Positions 18,114 through 26,391 of a stretch of DNA of 64,000 nt are shown here, piece by piece. Source of the DNA: Paraclostridium hominis (GTDB taxonomy: Bacteria; Bacillota; Clostridia; Peptostreptococcales; Peptostreptococcaceae); contig NZ_JACRWD010000003.1 of the NCBI RefSeq assembly GCF_014306135.1, positions 62,001 to 126,000 on the forward strand, in the 5' to 3' direction. The first letter of the stretch is position 1; each line of letters starts with the position of its first letter. The translations under genes were made by a program, and so were the position numbers. The notes under the pieces were generated by a model that was not told the origin of the DNA, did no database searches, and saw only the letters and a list, made by a program, of their open reading frames with translations.

Positions 18114-19418
18114 TTAGTTAGCTTTATTCATATCATCCATTACACTTATTATAACCTTATCAGTTGTAGTCATACCTTTATCACTTACTCTACCTAAGTT
18201 TTGTATACTTTGCTCTGCTCCAGTTCCAACTATTCCGTTCATTGGAGGTACTATACAATCTTGTTTAGCTATTATAGCACTTTGTACTGCTGCTGATGCT
18301 GCTGATGCAAGTTTTAAAGCACATCCTGCTTTAGCTCCATCACATATCATACCACTTAGGTTTGCAACCATATTTTCTATTGCACCTTCTATTTGAGTCT
18401 CGCTACATCCCATTAACCAAGCTAATCCTGCTGTAGCTCCTATACTTGCTGCTACTCCGCATCCACAAACTGCAGATAATCTTCCTGTATAGTTTTTAAC
18501 GTATGCAGTTAATAAGTGAGATATAGCTAATGATCTAGCTAACTTATCTTCTGTTTGAGGGAATTTATCATTGTATGCAACTATTGGAAGTATAGCTGTT
18601 ATACCATGGTTACCACTTCCGTTAGAACTCATAACTGGTAGTTTTACCCCTGCCATTCTAGCATCTGATGCAGCTGCTGTTATCATCATAGTGTAGTTCA
18701 TTAAGTCATCACCTAATAATCCATCTTCTATTGATTTTTTGATACCAAATCCTACACCTACACCAACTTTTTCATTTAATCCGTACTTAGCTATCTCTTC
18801 ATTCATAGTTATTCCATCTAATAAGAATTTTATTTCTTCAAAATCTACAGTTTCCATAGCTTTTACTATTTCTTTTATAGTTATAGTATCTAATATATTT
18901 TCTTTAGGCTGAGTTGATGTTGCTGCAACTTCAACTACTTCTTCATTTAATAAAACATCATCATTTTTTTGTACAAATACTATATTGTCATGTTTAGTTC
19001 TTATAACAACTTTAGAAGTATTGTTTTTACCTTCTAATATAACTTCTATATATACTTTTTCATCTGTATCTATTGGTGATATATTTATATCATTATTATC
19101 CATGAAGTCTTCTGCAACTTTAACATCATCTTTAGTTAATGTTTCTAATACTCTTAATCCATTTTCTGATTTTCCACCGATAAGACCCATTGCTGCAGAT
19201 ATTTTTAATCCTAATCTATCAGTTCCTGGTATACCTACGCACATACCGTTTTTATATACATTTGGGCTAAGTCCTATTGTACATTTTACTACATCTTCCC
19301 CTAATGTTTCTTTTGCTTTAGCACATGCTAATGCAACAGCAACTGGCTCTGTACAACCTAATGCTGGTTTAACCTCAGCTCTTAATATGTTAACTAATTT
19401 TTCTTGTAAATTTTTCAT
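18114..19418 (-). CDS. cdsB: Cysteine desulfidase CdsB-like (UPF0597 / iron-sulfur serine dehydratase alpha-like)
   Basis: The 434-residue product belongs to the UPF0597 family related to the alpha chain of iron-sulfur L-serine dehydratases. Candidate cluster-binding cysteines are C22 (in GCTEP) and a C-terminal set in SAVCGCGVAAS, MGCSE and MICDGAKAGCALK. Members degrade L-cysteine (or serine) to pyruvate, ammonia and sulfide. In C. difficile the equivalent cysteine desulfidase is controlled by sigma-54 and the activator CdsR. Here a near-perfect sigma-54 promoter lies upstream and an activator gene follows it, so the same circuit is inferred. Confidence 0.85.
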   Translation of the reverse strand: MKNLQEKLVNILRAEVKPALGCTEPVAVALACAKAKETLGEDVVKCTIGLSPNVYKNGMCVGIPGTDRLGLKISAAMGLIGGKSENGLRVLETLTKDDVKVAEDFMDNNDINISPIDTDEKVYIEVILEGKNNTSKVVIRTKHDNIVFVQKNDDVLLNEEVVEVAATSTQPKENILDTITIKEIVKAMETVDFEEIKFLLDGITMNEEIAKYGLNEKVGVGVGFGIKKSIEDGLLGDDLMNYTMMITAAASDARMAGVKLPVMSSNGSGNHGITAILPIVAYNDKFPQTEDKLARSLAISHLLTAYVKNYTGRLSAVCGCGVAASIGATAGLAWLMGCSETQIEGAIENMVANLSGMICDGAKAGCALKLASAASAAVQSAIIAKQDCIVPPMNGIVGTGAEQSIQNLGRVSDKGMTTTDKVIISVMDDMNKAN

Positions 19419-19468
19419 TTTTGATCTCCTCCTAGATAGCTATAAAATATTTATGTATTTTATTAAAA

Positions 19469-19484
19469 GCAAGAACCATGCCAA
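19469..19484 (-). promoter_or_regulatory. Sigma-54 promoter of cdsB
   Basis: Minus strand TTGGCATGGTTCTTGC: -24 GG and -12 GC are separated by exactly 10 bases and the element matches the consensus TGGCA(C/T)G-N4-TTGC. It is about 50 bp before the cdsB ATG. Confidence 0.93.
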
Positions 19485-19531
19485 ATGAAAATGTTTTTTT
19501 AAAGCTTGAAATTACTATATTTAAAATTATA

Positions 19532-19544
19532 TTTCGACACTTTT
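19532..19544 (-). promoter_or_regulatory. Candidate activator site upstream of cdsB
   Basis: The minus strand has AAAAGTGTCGAAA, 48 bp before the -24 element. The identical 13-mer occurs at 30751-30763 upstream of the prdC sigma-54 promoter. A TGAGACT element lies a little further upstream. Confidence 0.5.
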
Positions 19545-19566
19545 TTATCATTTTAGTCTCATTTAG

Positions 19567-19611
19567 AAAAAAAATAGTCTCAAAATGATATTAAGTATCA
19601 TTTTGAGACTA
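19567..19611 (-). terminator. Terminator of cdsR
   Basis: A 16-bp perfect stem (TAGTCTCAAAATGATA and its complement, loop TTAAG) followed on the minus strand by a T8 run. The arm on the gene side overlaps the last codons of cdsR. Confidence 0.85.
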
Positions 19612-21382
19612 TTTTATATTTATCTATTTTTCTATACAATGTAGCTCTAGATATACCTAAGGCTTTTGCTGCTAAATCTTTATCTTTTTTATAATTCTTA
19701 TATTTTTCTAAAGCTTTTATTATTTCATTTTTTTCCAACTCATCTAATGTAACAATTTGTTCAGTTGTATTTATATTTAATTCATTATTTGAATGGCTAT
19801 GTTTTATTCTATTTGGTATATTATCAAGATTTATTGTGCTACCTTCACATCTATTCACACTATACTCTATAACATTTTGTAATTCTCTAATATTACCTGG
19901 CCAACTGTATTCACAAAGATATTCCATTGCTTGAATATCTATACCTTCTACATTTTTACTTAACTTGTTTGAGTATTCTCTTATCATATATTCTATAAGA
20001 AGGTGTATATCATTTTTTCTTTGTCTTAAGGTTGGTAAAACTACAGGTATCACATTTAATCTATAATATAAGTCTTCTCTAAACGTTCCCTTTTTTACCA
20101 TATCTTCTAAATCTTTATTAGTTGCTGCAATTATTCTAACATCTATAGTTACATTATGTTTAGCACCTATTTTGTCCACTTCTTTTTCTTGTAATACTCT
20201 AAGTAACTTAGCTTGTAAGTGTAAACTCATATCTCCTATTTCATCTAAAAATATAGTTCCTTTATCAGCTAATTCAAACTTCCCTAAACTTCCGCCTTTT
20301 TTAGCTCCAGTAAATGCTCCTTCTTCATATCCAAATAACTCACTTTCAAGTAAATTATCAGGAATTGCTGCACAGTTTATCGCGATAAAAGGATTTCCTG
20401 ATCTATGACTATGATTGTGTATAGCTCTTGCAAATAGTTCTTTCCCTGTACCACTTTCTCCTGTTATCAAAACTGTAGAACTGGTTTTTGATGCCATTAA
20501 AGCTTCTTCTTTAGCTTTATTTATTGCATAACTATTTCCAATTATATTATCTAAAAATATTCTATGGTCATTACTCATTTTATTATAGTTTTTTATAGCA
20601 TCTACCCTGTCTATAAAATCTAGGACATATCCTTTAAGTTCATCATTTAATATTATAGGCTTTATATTATAAATCCCCTTAAATTCTTTACTATCTCCTC
20701 TATAAATAAAGTTATAAGTTTTATCATTATTTATACTATTAAAGTTATTTAGTTTTATAAATTTTAATACATCTCCTATAAAGCTACCTATTATATCACT
20801 TTTTATATCAAATACTTCTTTAAACTTTAAGTTGTATTTTTCTATATTAGCATTTACATCTAAAGATACTACTGCCTTATCCATGTTATCTAATAAAGTT
20901 TCTAGTTTTTTCTTTTCTAATTCTACTTCATAGGTCTTTATTTCTGCTTTTAATTTACTAGATATTAAGTCTGCCATTTTATGTAGGAAATTCATTAAAT
21001 CTTTTTTTCTAAATTTAATTACATCTGCTTGTTCTTTTGTAAATGCAATTAAACCTATTACCCCATAAGACTTATTATCATAAACTATCGGACAACATAC
21101 TTCAGCAAATTCTTTGCATACTCCACTACTATAACATTCATTACATATTTTATTGCTTTTTGGGTCTTCTATTATTAATTCTTTTTTAGTTGTTAATGAA
21201 TACTTAAATGCTGAATATGCCCTTAACTGTTGACCTATTTTCTTAAAATATGTACCTGTGCCTGCTATTCTTACTAAGTTTGAATCTACTATAGTTACAT
21301 CAATTTCTAAAACAGATGATATAGCTTCTGCTATATTTTGTATGTCTCTTTTTATAAAGTTTAAATTAATCATATTTTCCAT
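19598..21382 (-). CDS. cdsR: Sigma-54-dependent transcriptional activator, CdsR-like
   Basis: This 594-residue enhancer-binding protein has an N-terminal sensor region (1-150) with a cysteine cluster at 80, 83, 89, 96 and 97, a PAS-like segment (about 160-265), an AAA+ domain with Walker A GESGTGKE (308-315) and the sigma-54-contacting loop GAFTGA, and a C-terminal Fis-type HTH (AAKALGISRATLYRKIDKY). It neighbours cdsB, whose promoter is of sigma-54 type, so activation of cdsB in response to cysteine is the likely role. Start at 21382 or 21373; both overlap the 49-aa gene upstream. Confidence 0.88.
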   Translation of the reverse strand: MENMINLNFIKRDIQNIAEAISSVLEIDVTIVDSNLVRIAGTGTYFKKIGQQLRAYSAFKYSLTTKKELIIEDPKSNKICNECYSSGVCKEFAEVCCPIVYDNKSYGVIGLIAFTKEQADVIKFRKKDLMNFLHKMADLISSKLKAEIKTYEVELEKKKLETLLDNMDKAVVSLDVNANIEKYNLKFKEVFDIKSDIIGSFIGDVLKFIKLNNFNSINNDKTYNFIYRGDSKEFKGIYNIKPIILNDELKGYVLDFIDRVDAIKNYNKMSNDHRIFLDNIIGNSYAINKAKEEALMASKTSSTVLITGESGTGKELFARAIHNHSHRSGNPFIAINCAAIPDNLLESELFGYEEGAFTGAKKGGSLGKFELADKGTIFLDEIGDMSLHLQAKLLRVLQEKEVDKIGAKHNVTIDVRIIAATNKDLEDMVKKGTFREDLYYRLNVIPVVLPTLRQRKNDIHLLIEYMIREYSNKLSKNVEGIDIQAMEYLCEYSWPGNIRELQNVIEYSVNRCEGSTINLDNIPNRIKHSHSNNELNINTTEQIVTLDELEKNEIIKALEKYKNYKKDKDLAAKALGISRATLYRKIDKYKIVSK

Positions 21383-21515
21383 CCCTTAGTCTATCCTTGT
21401 ACATTAGTAATTTCATTTCATTAAGTGTTTTGTATATCTTATTTAAAGTATACTGTATTGATACTAATATTACAAATAACATGACTATAATTATCATACT
21501 ATAATGTATTTTCAT
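21366..21515 (-). CDS. Small single-pass membrane protein overlapping cdsR, 49 aa
   Basis: An ATG at 21515 follows an ideal TAGGAGG site, and the frame runs to a TAA at 21366, overlapping the start of cdsR. The product begins MKIHYSMIIIVMLFVILVSI, one clear transmembrane helix, followed by a charged tail (NKIYKTLNEMKLLMYKDR). There is no family I recognise. The overlap suggests translational coupling with the regulator, so a sensing or control partner for CdsR is a reasonable guess but not shown. Confidence 0.6.
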   Translation of the reverse strand: MKIHYSMIIIVMLFVILVSIQYTLNKIYKTLNEMKLLMYKDRLRDGKYD

Positions 21516-21533
21516 TAAATTTCCTCCTATAAC

Positions 21534-21558
21534 AAAAGACCAGGTATAACCTAGTCTT
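21534..21558 (-). terminator. Possible terminator of the methyltransferase gene
   Basis: AAAGACCAGG pairs with CCTaGTCTTT with one mismatch; a short TTTTGTT follows on the minus strand. It overlaps the stop codon. Confidence 0.45.
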
Positions 21559-22120
21559 TAATAATTTTTCTTCCTATATAAATATACTTATCACTATTTA
21601 AATTTTCTAAAACACCTTTAAAGTTTGAATGTTCAAGCTTTTTTACAATCTCTTTAGGAGAATAATATTTTATACGTTCTCCGAATAATCTGTGTTTGAT
21701 ACATTTTAATTTTATCTTAAATTTTTCTAAATTGGGATCTTGCAAAATAACTTCTCCATCTGGATTTAAAACCCTGTGGATTTCTTTTAAAGCTTTATTT
21801 TGGTTATTAGTATAGTTGAATTGACTTAATACAATCACTTTATCAAAAAATTGGTCTGAAAAAGGTAATAATTCTAAGCAGCCCTTAACTACACTACAAT
21901 TTTCATTGTGCACTAAAGAGTAGCATATGTCATGATATGCACTATCTTCAAGTATAGTAACATGGACGCCCATCATCCTTAATCTCTTACCTAAGGTACC
22001 TATATTTCCCACCAGAAGGATTTTTTCTCCTATAGTATATCTTATCATATTTAATATGTCTTCTTCGGCATCCTCTGCAGAGTAATTTGATTCGTAACTC
22101 CATTGTACTACGCTTTTCAC
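21551..22120 (-). CDS. Class I SAM-dependent methyltransferase
   Basis: A 189-residue protein with a weakly conserved SAM-binding motif (KILLVGNIGTLGKRLRMMG), an acidic second strand (VTILED) and motifs DKVIVLSQFNYTNN and ALKEIHRVLNPDGEVILQD typical of ubiE/Methyltransferase-11 proteins. The glycine loop is less canonical than in most active enzymes. The substrate is unknown. It lies between the SSB-like gene and the cdsR unit. Confidence 0.75.
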   Translation of the reverse strand: MKSVVQWSYESNYSAEDAEEDILNMIRYTIGEKILLVGNIGTLGKRLRMMGVHVTILEDSAYHDICYSLVHNENCSVVKGCLELLPFSDQFFDKVIVLSQFNYTNNQNKALKEIHRVLNPDGEVILQDPNLEKFKIKLKCIKHRLFGERIKYYSPKEIVKKLEHSNFKGVLENLNSDKYIYIGRKIIKD

Positions 22121-22248
22121 AGTGCTCCCCCTTCTACTTTTCAGTGTTTGTTTTTACATCATAGAATAGATTATAATAAATCACGAGCAACTATTCAATA
22201 ACCATTTTAAATAATTTTTTTAATATGGTTTTCCTAAACGTAATATAT

Positions 22249-22884
22249 TTAGTTTATATTATTTTCATCTAATCTTTTTATTTTTGATATAGAAACTTCA
22301 TAAGCAACTCTTTTTTCAACCTCTCCATTATCAAGTTTCTTTTCATAATCTCTGCTTTGAACCCTACCCCACATTTGTATTCTATCGCCAACTTTTAAAT
22401 TCTTTGCAAATTTAGCATTTCTTCCCCATACTATAGATGGTATATAGTCAGATTTGTTATATGGTCTATTTATAGCTACAAGTAAATCTGTTATTTCTCT
22501 TCCTAAAGGAGTTTTTCTGTAAATAGGATTTTTACATACATATCCATCTAAGAAAATACTATTTGGGTCTTTAGTGTCTTCCTCTACATCTTTTATTTCT
22601 CTAGCAAAAACCGTTAATACTAATTTATTTTTGCTATCTATATTTTTGTTATATGATCTTAATTGACCAACTACATCAATTAAGTTATTTTCACTTAAAT
22701 TAACTTCTTGTAATAGTCTTTCTGATATAGTTATAGGCAAAACATCATATGTATCACTTAATCTATGTATTTTAATTTTTGCACTATAAAATTTCTCCCC
22801 AAATATTTCATGGCTAAATGTCAATTCTTCTTCAAGTTCTCCTCTTAAATTTACTATGTTAGTATCTTCCTTTAAATTTATCAT
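22249..22884 (-). CDS. SSB-like single-stranded DNA-binding protein
   Basis: A 211-residue protein whose C-terminal half (about 110-205) is an SSB-type OB fold: FLDGYVCKNPIYRKTPLGREITDLLVAINR, then IVWGRNAKFAKNLKVGDRIQMWGRVQSRDYEKK. The N-terminal half also looks like an OB fold (NIVNLRGELEEELTFSHE). Unlike housekeeping SSB it lacks an acidic DDDIPF-like tail, so it is not the main replication SSB. The ATG at 22884 follows GGGGGG. It lies next to the prd operon but no link is evident. Confidence 0.78.
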   Translation of the reverse strand: MINLKEDTNIVNLRGELEEELTFSHEIFGEKFYSAKIKIHRLSDTYDVLPITISERLLQEVNLSENNLIDVVGQLRSYNKNIDSKNKLVLTVFAREIKDVEEDTKDPNSIFLDGYVCKNPIYRKTPLGREITDLLVAINRPYNKSDYIPSIVWGRNAKFAKNLKVGDRIQMWGRVQSRDYEKKLDNGEVEKRVAYEVSISKIKRLDENNIN

Positions 22885-23021
22885 ATTATTCCCCCCAAAA
22901 TTGTTAATTACCATATTTTATCTTGAATCTATATAATAAATATATTTATATGTGCTTAATTTTATTACTGCTTTGTAAAAAGAAAATACAATAAAACACT
23001 TTTTATATGGCAAAAAATAAA

Positions 23022-23060
23022 AAATATACCGCATCTTAAAATACGGTACATTTTTTATTT
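23022..23060 (-). terminator. Terminator of the prd operon / permease gene
   Basis: TACCG/CGGTA with flanking A/T pairs, then ATTTTTTATTTTTT on the minus strand. It follows the TauE gene. Confidence 0.7.
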
Positions 23061-23076
23061 TATCTAATTGTCTTAT

Positions 23077-23949
23077 CTAAGCTCGTTTGCTAGTTAATGC
23101 TTTTTTTAACATAGTTATTGAAGTGTATGCTATTACAATTATAACTAACCATCTTAAGATTTCCATAGGCATTGATTTAACAAAGTAAACAGCTATTATT
23201 ACCCCTATAACCCCACCTATAGATATAAGTAAAGAAGTTTTCTTAGCATATGCTTCTTCTTTTATGAACTTAACACTTGCTATTGGCATTAATAATGCAC
23301 AAGATCCCATCATTATAGGGAATGCTACTTTAGGAGACATTCCTAAGAAATAGACCATAGCCATACATGGAGAATATAATCCAACTCCTGCAGTCATTAA
23401 TGCTCCAAATATAAAGTTACCAACAATACCTATAACAAGCTTATAACCAGTTAATCCAGTATCATTTCCTCCTCCAGGCATTAATCCTAACTGAGCTAAT
23501 AACATTAATATTGCTGTTACAGCTAATGCAAGTCCCATAACCATTTGTATTTTTCTTTCATCCATCTTAGCTATTATACCAGCTCCTATATAAGACCCTG
23601 CTACTGCAGCTGCTAATAAACTTATTAAAGTTATTGCATCTACATCTATAACAGTAGTAAATATAAAAGCCTCAACAACAACTGGTATAGTATGACATAC
23701 ATTTAATGTTCCTGGTAATAATCTATCATGTATATTTACTTTTAATACATTCATCATTGCCACTGTAGGCGCAAAAGAACCTATACCTAAGGCATCAAAA
23801 AAATCTGTTACAAATCCTGTTAAAAGAGCTTTCCATGCTGCTACGTTTTCAAACTTGTTTGATGCCTTAGCTTTTAATAAATCTCTAAAGAAATTAAAAC
23901 TAAATAATGATATAAAAGCTGCTAATAGAAATCTTACTAAATTTAACAT
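23077..23949 (-). CDS. TauE/SafE-family membrane permease
   Basis: A 290-residue integral membrane protein with about eight hydrophobic segments, and paired internal repeats with GFVTDFFDALGIGSFAP and GNFIFGALMTAGVGLYSPCM, the signature of TauE/SafE anion exporters. The ATG at 23949 follows TAGGAGG. It is the gene immediately after prdF on the same strand, separated by an AT-rich hairpin, so it may be transcribed with the prd genes. The substrate is unknown; family members move sulfonates, sulfite or organic anions. Confidence 0.8.
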   Translation of the reverse strand: MLNLVRFLLAAFISLFSFNFFRDLLKAKASNKFENVAAWKALLTGFVTDFFDALGIGSFAPTVAMMNVLKVNIHDRLLPGTLNVCHTIPVVVEAFIFTTVIDVDAITLISLLAAAVAGSYIGAGIIAKMDERKIQMVMGLALAVTAILMLLAQLGLMPGGGNDTGLTGYKLVIGIVGNFIFGALMTAGVGLYSPCMAMVYFLGMSPKVAFPIMMGSCALLMPIASVKFIKEEAYAKKTSLLISIGGVIGVIIAVYFVKSMPMEILRWLVIIVIAYTSITMLKKALTSKRA

Positions 23950-23994
23950 CCTATAATTCCTCCTACTGATATTAATTAAAAATGTCTTACACAA

Positions 23995-24037
23995 TAAATA
24001 TGATTAAATACTATAAAAGCATTTAATCATATTTATT
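23995..24037 (-). other. 16-bp-stem hairpin between prdF and permease gene
   Basis: ATAAATATGATTAAAT is perfectly repeated in inverted form around an 11-base loop. There is no long T-tract, so it may cause partial termination or protect the prdF message 3' end. Confidence 0.5.
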
Positions 24038-24060
24038 ATAAGTCAATTTTTAGCACTATA

Positions 24061-25068
24061 CTACTTTAATATGAATCCATATTTTACCGGGTCTTCATCA
24101 TCAATAACAAAATGGTTAAATCCTGTTATATATGCAGCTCCTGTTATTTCAGGTATTATAGCATCATAATCAGCTACTTTATCAGTTCCTACTACCCTTC
24201 CTTTAAATAGTGTTCCTAATATACTTTCATATACGAATAATTCGCCCTCTTTTAATTCACCTTTTGCATGTAGTGTTGCAAGTTTTGCACTTGTTCCTGT
24301 TCCACATGGAGATCTATCCACTTGTCCTTGTCCAAATATAACTACATTTTTATAAGTAGCTTCTGGATGAGTTGGCTCATCATATATTTCAACTAAATCT
24401 ACAGTTTTTATATGAGATAATTCTGGATGTTGTATTTCTATAGTTTCATTTATTATATCTCTCATTTTTAAACCTATTTCAGTTAATTTTTGAGCATTTT
24501 TAGGTTCAACTTTTAATCCTAATTCGCTAGCTTTAACTATTGCAAAGAAGCTTCCACCAAAAGATATATCAAAAGTTACTGTTCCTATTTCAGGCATTTC
24601 TATTTGAACATCTCTTTTATATAAAAATGCTGGTACGTTTACTATAGAAACTCCTTTAACTTTTCCATTTTCTACTTTAGCTTCACCTTTTACTATACCT
24701 GCTGGAGTATCCATTACAACGTGAGTTACAGGCTCTTTCATTTCTACCATACCAGTTTCTACAGCAGCAGTTATAGCTCCTATTGAACCATGTCCACACA
24801 TGTTTAGATATCCTCCACCATCCATGAAGATTATTCCAAAGTCTGCTTCTTCATGGCAAGGTTGAGTTATTATAGAACCAAACATATCATTATGTCCTCT
24901 TGGCTCTAGCATTATAGCAGTTCTTAAATGGTCTAGATTGTTTTCTAAGTAAGCTTTTTTCTCAGCCATTGTTTTTCCTTTTATATTAGGAATTCCACCT
25001 GTTACTATTCTTGTTGGTTCGCCCATTGTATGAGAATCTATCGCTTGTATACTTCTTGAAAATTTCAT
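24061..25068 (-). CDS. prdF: Proline racemase
   Basis: PrdF interconverts L- and D-proline, supplying D-proline to the reductase. The 335-residue product has the two catalytic cysteine motifs of the family: MCGHGSIGAITAA and DRSPCGTGTSAKLATLH. The N-terminal AIDSHTMGEPTRIVTGG is also typical. Since both cysteines are present it should be a true racemase rather than a hydroxyproline epimerase or dehydratase-type relative. It is the last catalytic gene of the prd operon, 27 bp after prdE. Confidence 0.95.
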   Translation of the reverse strand: MKFSRSIQAIDSHTMGEPTRIVTGGIPNIKGKTMAEKKAYLENNLDHLRTAIMLEPRGHNDMFGSIITQPCHEEADFGIIFMDGGGYLNMCGHGSIGAITAAVETGMVEMKEPVTHVVMDTPAGIVKGEAKVENGKVKGVSIVNVPAFLYKRDVQIEMPEIGTVTFDISFGGSFFAIVKASELGLKVEPKNAQKLTEIGLKMRDIINETIEIQHPELSHIKTVDLVEIYDEPTHPEATYKNVVIFGQGQVDRSPCGTGTSAKLATLHAKGELKEGELFVYESILGTLFKGRVVGTDKVADYDAIIPEITGAAYITGFNHFVIDDEDPVKYGFILK

Positions 25069-25095
25069 TGTACAGCCCCCTATATATTAATTTTT

Positions 25096-25563
25096 TTATT
25101 TCTTATTTTTCATTTTTAATTTTAGAAAAGCTAGTGCTTTTTTTGCATCTAACTCATTTACTGTGTTTTCGCCGACAACTTCAGTTTCTATCCCCTCATC
25201 TGATTTATTAAAATCTACTATTGTATCCATATATCTATTGGTAACCACAAACTTAGCTTGTGTTCCATTAAACGTAAGTCCAACTAGTGGGATATCTCTT
25301 TTTCCAATTTCCTCAATAGTATTAGCATAATCTACATGTGAGTTTCCCCACCCATCACAAGAAATTATAACTCCATCAGCTCTCATAGCTTCTAGCCATG
25401 CAGCTGTTCTTTGTCCAACAAATTCTTTATCTTTATTATCTTGTGGTGTTCCTACTACTACTATTCCTAAAAGATCTATATCTTTGTCATTCCCTACAAT
25501 ATCTAAAAGTGGATCTCTAAAGTGGTGTAGAGATGTTTCTTTGGTTGATGGTCCTATTCCCAT
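25096..25563 (-). CDS. prdE: D-proline reductase-associated protein PrdE
   Basis: A 155-residue protein that aligns with the C-terminal (pyruvoyl, 23-kDa) part of PrdA. Its start MGIGPSTKETSLHHFRDPLL parallels the PrdA segment CIGPASKENSRHYWREPL, but with Gly where PrdA has the processing Cys421. GADGVIISCDGWGNSHVDYANTIEEIGKRDIPLVG matches PrdA GVDGAIVTTEGFGNNHIDFASHIEQIGKRGVAVVG. It therefore cannot form the pyruvoyl group. Function unknown. The ATG follows TGAGGTG and lies 12 bp after prdD. Confidence 0.88.
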   Translation of the reverse strand: MGIGPSTKETSLHHFRDPLLDIVGNDKDIDLLGIVVVGTPQDNKDKEFVGQRTAAWLEAMRADGVIISCDGWGNSHVDYANTIEEIGKRDIPLVGLTFNGTQAKFVVTNRYMDTIVDFNKSDEGIETEVVGENTVNELDAKKALAFLKLKMKNKK

Positions 25564-25575
25564 AATCTCACCTCA

Positions 25576-26334
25576 TTAAGTCATAGCTCTCAAGGCACCA
25601 TCTCTATATTCATTAGGTGATATTATCATTGGCACATTTTTTATATCTATTATTGATGTACCATTCTCAAAGCCACTAGGTTCTTGAGAAAATAGCTGAT
25701 TATCATACATTGCACCTTGTCCTGCAATTTGTTTTACTATGACAACTTTTTTAGCATTCGGTCTTATTCTGTCAAAATATTCACGAACTTGCGTAGCATC
25801 TCTTCCATCTTGCTGTTTTAAATCTTCTCTTATAGTTTGTATAAATTTATCACAAGCTCTAAAAGCTGCTAATGGAAGCTTTCTTTCATATGGTAAACCA
25901 CCTTTAACAGTTACATCAAAATGTATTATATAATCGTTAACAGAAGGGGTTCCTGCTCGTCCAAATATCATCTGCTTTGATAATATTCCTTCAGAAGAAC
26001 CAAATTCATGCATCTGTCTTCCATCTTCATCTACTCCTGTAAGCATTACATATACACCTGTCAAAGTATGTGTTATTCCTTCTCCAAGTCTTCCTAAAAC
26101 TTTTGTAGATATAGGAATTATATCCATTATGGTATTAATTTCTTTGTCATAATCTCCAGGCTTGATTATATCTACTTTTATATCTGTTATTAATTCTTCC
26201 TGTTTAAGAATTTTTTTTATGTAATTGTTATTTATAGATAGAGTACCTTTTTTAATTGAGATTTTATCATTGAATTCAACATTATTTATATGAAATGGTT
26301 TAATGACTAATCGTCTAAGTATTTTCTCTTCCAC
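25576..26334 (-). CDS. prdD: D-proline reductase-associated protein PrdD
   Basis: A 252-residue protein similar to the alpha (45-kDa) part of PrdA, from about PrdA residue 170 to 419. Shared runs include IGEGVTRVIDGVIMMVTGTDENG in PrdA against LGEGITHTLTGVYVMLTGVDEDG here, and the SSEG and GQGAM(H/Y)DN motifs. It ends DGALRAMT, exactly where PrdA has GGIHALT before Cys421. The likely start is the GTG at 26334, preceded by AAAGGTG; the GTG at 26343 overlaps that site. Role unknown, probably structural or regulatory in the reductase complex. Confidence 0.88.
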   Translation of the reverse strand: MEEKILRRLVIKPFHINNVEFNDKISIKKGTLSINNNYIKKILKQEELITDIKVDIIKPGDYDKEINTIMDIIPISTKVLGRLGEGITHTLTGVYVMLTGVDEDGRQMHEFGSSEGILSKQMIFGRAGTPSVNDYIIHFDVTVKGGLPYERKLPLAAFRACDKFIQTIREDLKQQDGRDATQVREYFDRIRPNAKKVVIVKQIAGQGAMYDNQLFSQEPSGFENGTSIIDIKNVPMIISPNEYRDGALRAMT

Positions 26335-26391
26335 GTATATCACCTTTTATATAAGCCCTCCTCTAATTATAGAGAAGGGCTATGTTATCTA

